A DNA stretch of 64,000 nt. It comes from Gammaproteobacteria bacterium. GTDB lineage: Bacteria > Pseudomonadota > Gammaproteobacteria > Xanthomonadales > Marinicellaceae. The notes beneath the pieces were generated by a model, which was not told where the DNA came from, did not search any database, and saw nothing but the letters and a program-made list of their open reading frames with translations. Shown piece by piece: positions 63,533-64,000 of the stretch. The stretch lies in assembly GCA_030430025.1 (NCBI GenBank), contig JAUIGR010000007.1, forward strand, positions 28,277 through 92,276, written 5' to 3'. The translations under genes and the position numbers were made by a program. Numbering within the stretch: position 1 is the stretch's first letter; every line of letters starts with the position of its first letter.

Positions 63533-63835
63533 ATGTGAACTCCTGCAGGTTGCTGCAAAATATAATTGGCCTTTTTAGGCTCATAATTTAAGTAAAATAC
63601 CGATCTCATTTAGTTAATAATCTGAGCCGATAAACAATGTGTGACATTTATGCACCACATGTTCCAATAATACAATGGATCATATTAAGTTAATGTTATG
63701 ACGATATTAAACATCTGTTAAAGATGTAGCGGCGAATGCCTTTTGGTTTTTACATACAGTGACATCAGTCTTAGTAGATAGAATTTTCCACTGAATTGTT
63801 TGAGTTCATATTTTGAAGTAAGGAGAGTACTGTTA

Positions 63836-63884
63836 ACTAATCAACCTTGAAAAAATCCATTCTGGCCTTTTTCAGATTCGACTA
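63836..63884. repeat. dispersed palindromic repeat, copy C
   Basis: AATCAACCTTGAAAAAATCC ... CCTTTTTCAGATTCGACTAACT, diverged from copy B but sharing both arms and the TTCGxCTAACT tail. Confidence 0.5.
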
Positions 63885-63904
63885 ACTGATATTCTCCAAG
63901 TTAC

Positions 63905-63942
63905 TTAGTCAGCCCTGAAAAACCCAGTTCTAATTATCCAGG
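63905..63942. repeat. dispersed palindromic repeat, copy D (degenerate)
   Basis: TTAGTCAGCCCTGAAAAACC then CCAGG; the left arm is well kept and the right arm decayed. It lies 69 bp after copy C in the same orientation. Confidence 0.45.
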
Positions 63943-64000
63943 TTATTTGTCACTCTGACGACTATGAATGTATTATTGTGTGTTGGCTGATCGATATACA

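Larger units (their letters stand above)
63533..64000. other. 468-bp gene-free end of window
   Basis: AT-rich, no convincing reading frame. It contains the upstream region of the beta-helix gene and two diverged copies of the dispersed repeat (63836-63884, 63905-63942). A lone TCGTCAT (minus, 63704-63698) with TAATAT 10 nt downstream was noted but lacks partner half-sites. Confidence 0.6.

Noticed and set aside
63682..63704. TCGTCAT on the minus strand followed after 10 nt by TAATAT, upstream of the beta-helix gene at 62072-63532
   Set aside because: Same spacing as the four Pho-like promoters, but the upstream 11-bp slots (GATGTTT, CATCTTT) do not resemble half-sites, so a single heptamer could be chance.

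Overview
The window looks like chromosomal DNA of a marine-type gammaproteobacterium with low G+C (estimated by eye, not counted). Gene orders typical of Gammaproteobacteria support this: initiator tRNA-rimP-nusA-infB-rbfA-truB-rpsO-pnp, and tsaC-topA-smg-dprA-LysM facing def. Two unrelated secreted proteins end in a DLIFxD-[DG]-[FY]-E tail. I associate such tails with Lysobacterales and Marinicella-like bacteria, but that placement is recall-based inference, not proof. I see no phage, plasmid, CRISPR array or intact transposase. Most of the window is ordinary core and envelope physiology.

Layout. 1-6379 (minus): a partial M14 carboxypeptidase, an RND pump with its adaptor, and pyrF. 6467-10109 (plus): an HtrA-type protease, a DUF4287/DUF5655 protein and an AbgT-family transporter. 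10166-11902 (minus): three exported proteins (transglutaminase-like, SLT-lysozyme-like lipoprotein, small unknown). 12098-13399 (plus): a proprotein-convertase P-domain protein. 13596-21687 (minus): a seven-gene operon, DUF3450-TtpC-ExbB-ExbD-TonB-TPR-TonB-dependent receptor. Facing it, 21924-23678 encodes a secreted beta-helix protein, followed by a PAP2 phosphatase plus glycosyltransferase pair. 25462-29314: a YdjA-type nitroreductase and the three-gene proton-translocating transhydrogenase. 29356-35585: a PilS-like kinase behind a PhoD-like phosphatase, divergent from an Oar-type TonB-dependent receptor. 35812-44493: initiator tRNA and the translation/RNA-decay operon. 44666-63532: mostly minus-strand housekeeping genes (M3 peptidase, SYLF, TauE, HerA-like ATPase, M17 peptidase, elaA, waaA, tsaC, topA, smg, dprA, LysM, dinG-like helicase, TPR lipoprotein, beta-helix protein), with def on plus.

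The most notable observation is a probable phosphate-starvation regulon. Four promoters share one architecture: heptamers resembling the Pho-box half-site (CTGTCAT/C) on an 11-bp period, then exactly 10 nt, then a TAnnAT -10 hexamer. They precede the TonB2-type operon (minus), the beta-helix gene (plus), the PAP2-glycosyltransferase pair (plus) and the Oar-type receptor (plus), which is divergent from phoD. Together these genes could hydrolyse phosphate esters outside the cell, import the products through two dedicated receptors with their own energiser, and possibly replace phospholipid with glycolipid. The promoter pattern is read from the sequence; the physiological role is inference.

Other items for follow-up are the shared C-terminal tail, a dispersed palindromic intergenic repeat (four copies), a 215-bp MITE-like element with TA flanks, and the three-gene exported cluster at 10.2-11.9 kb. 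Starts were corrected where a Shine-Dalgarno sequence decided between candidate codons.
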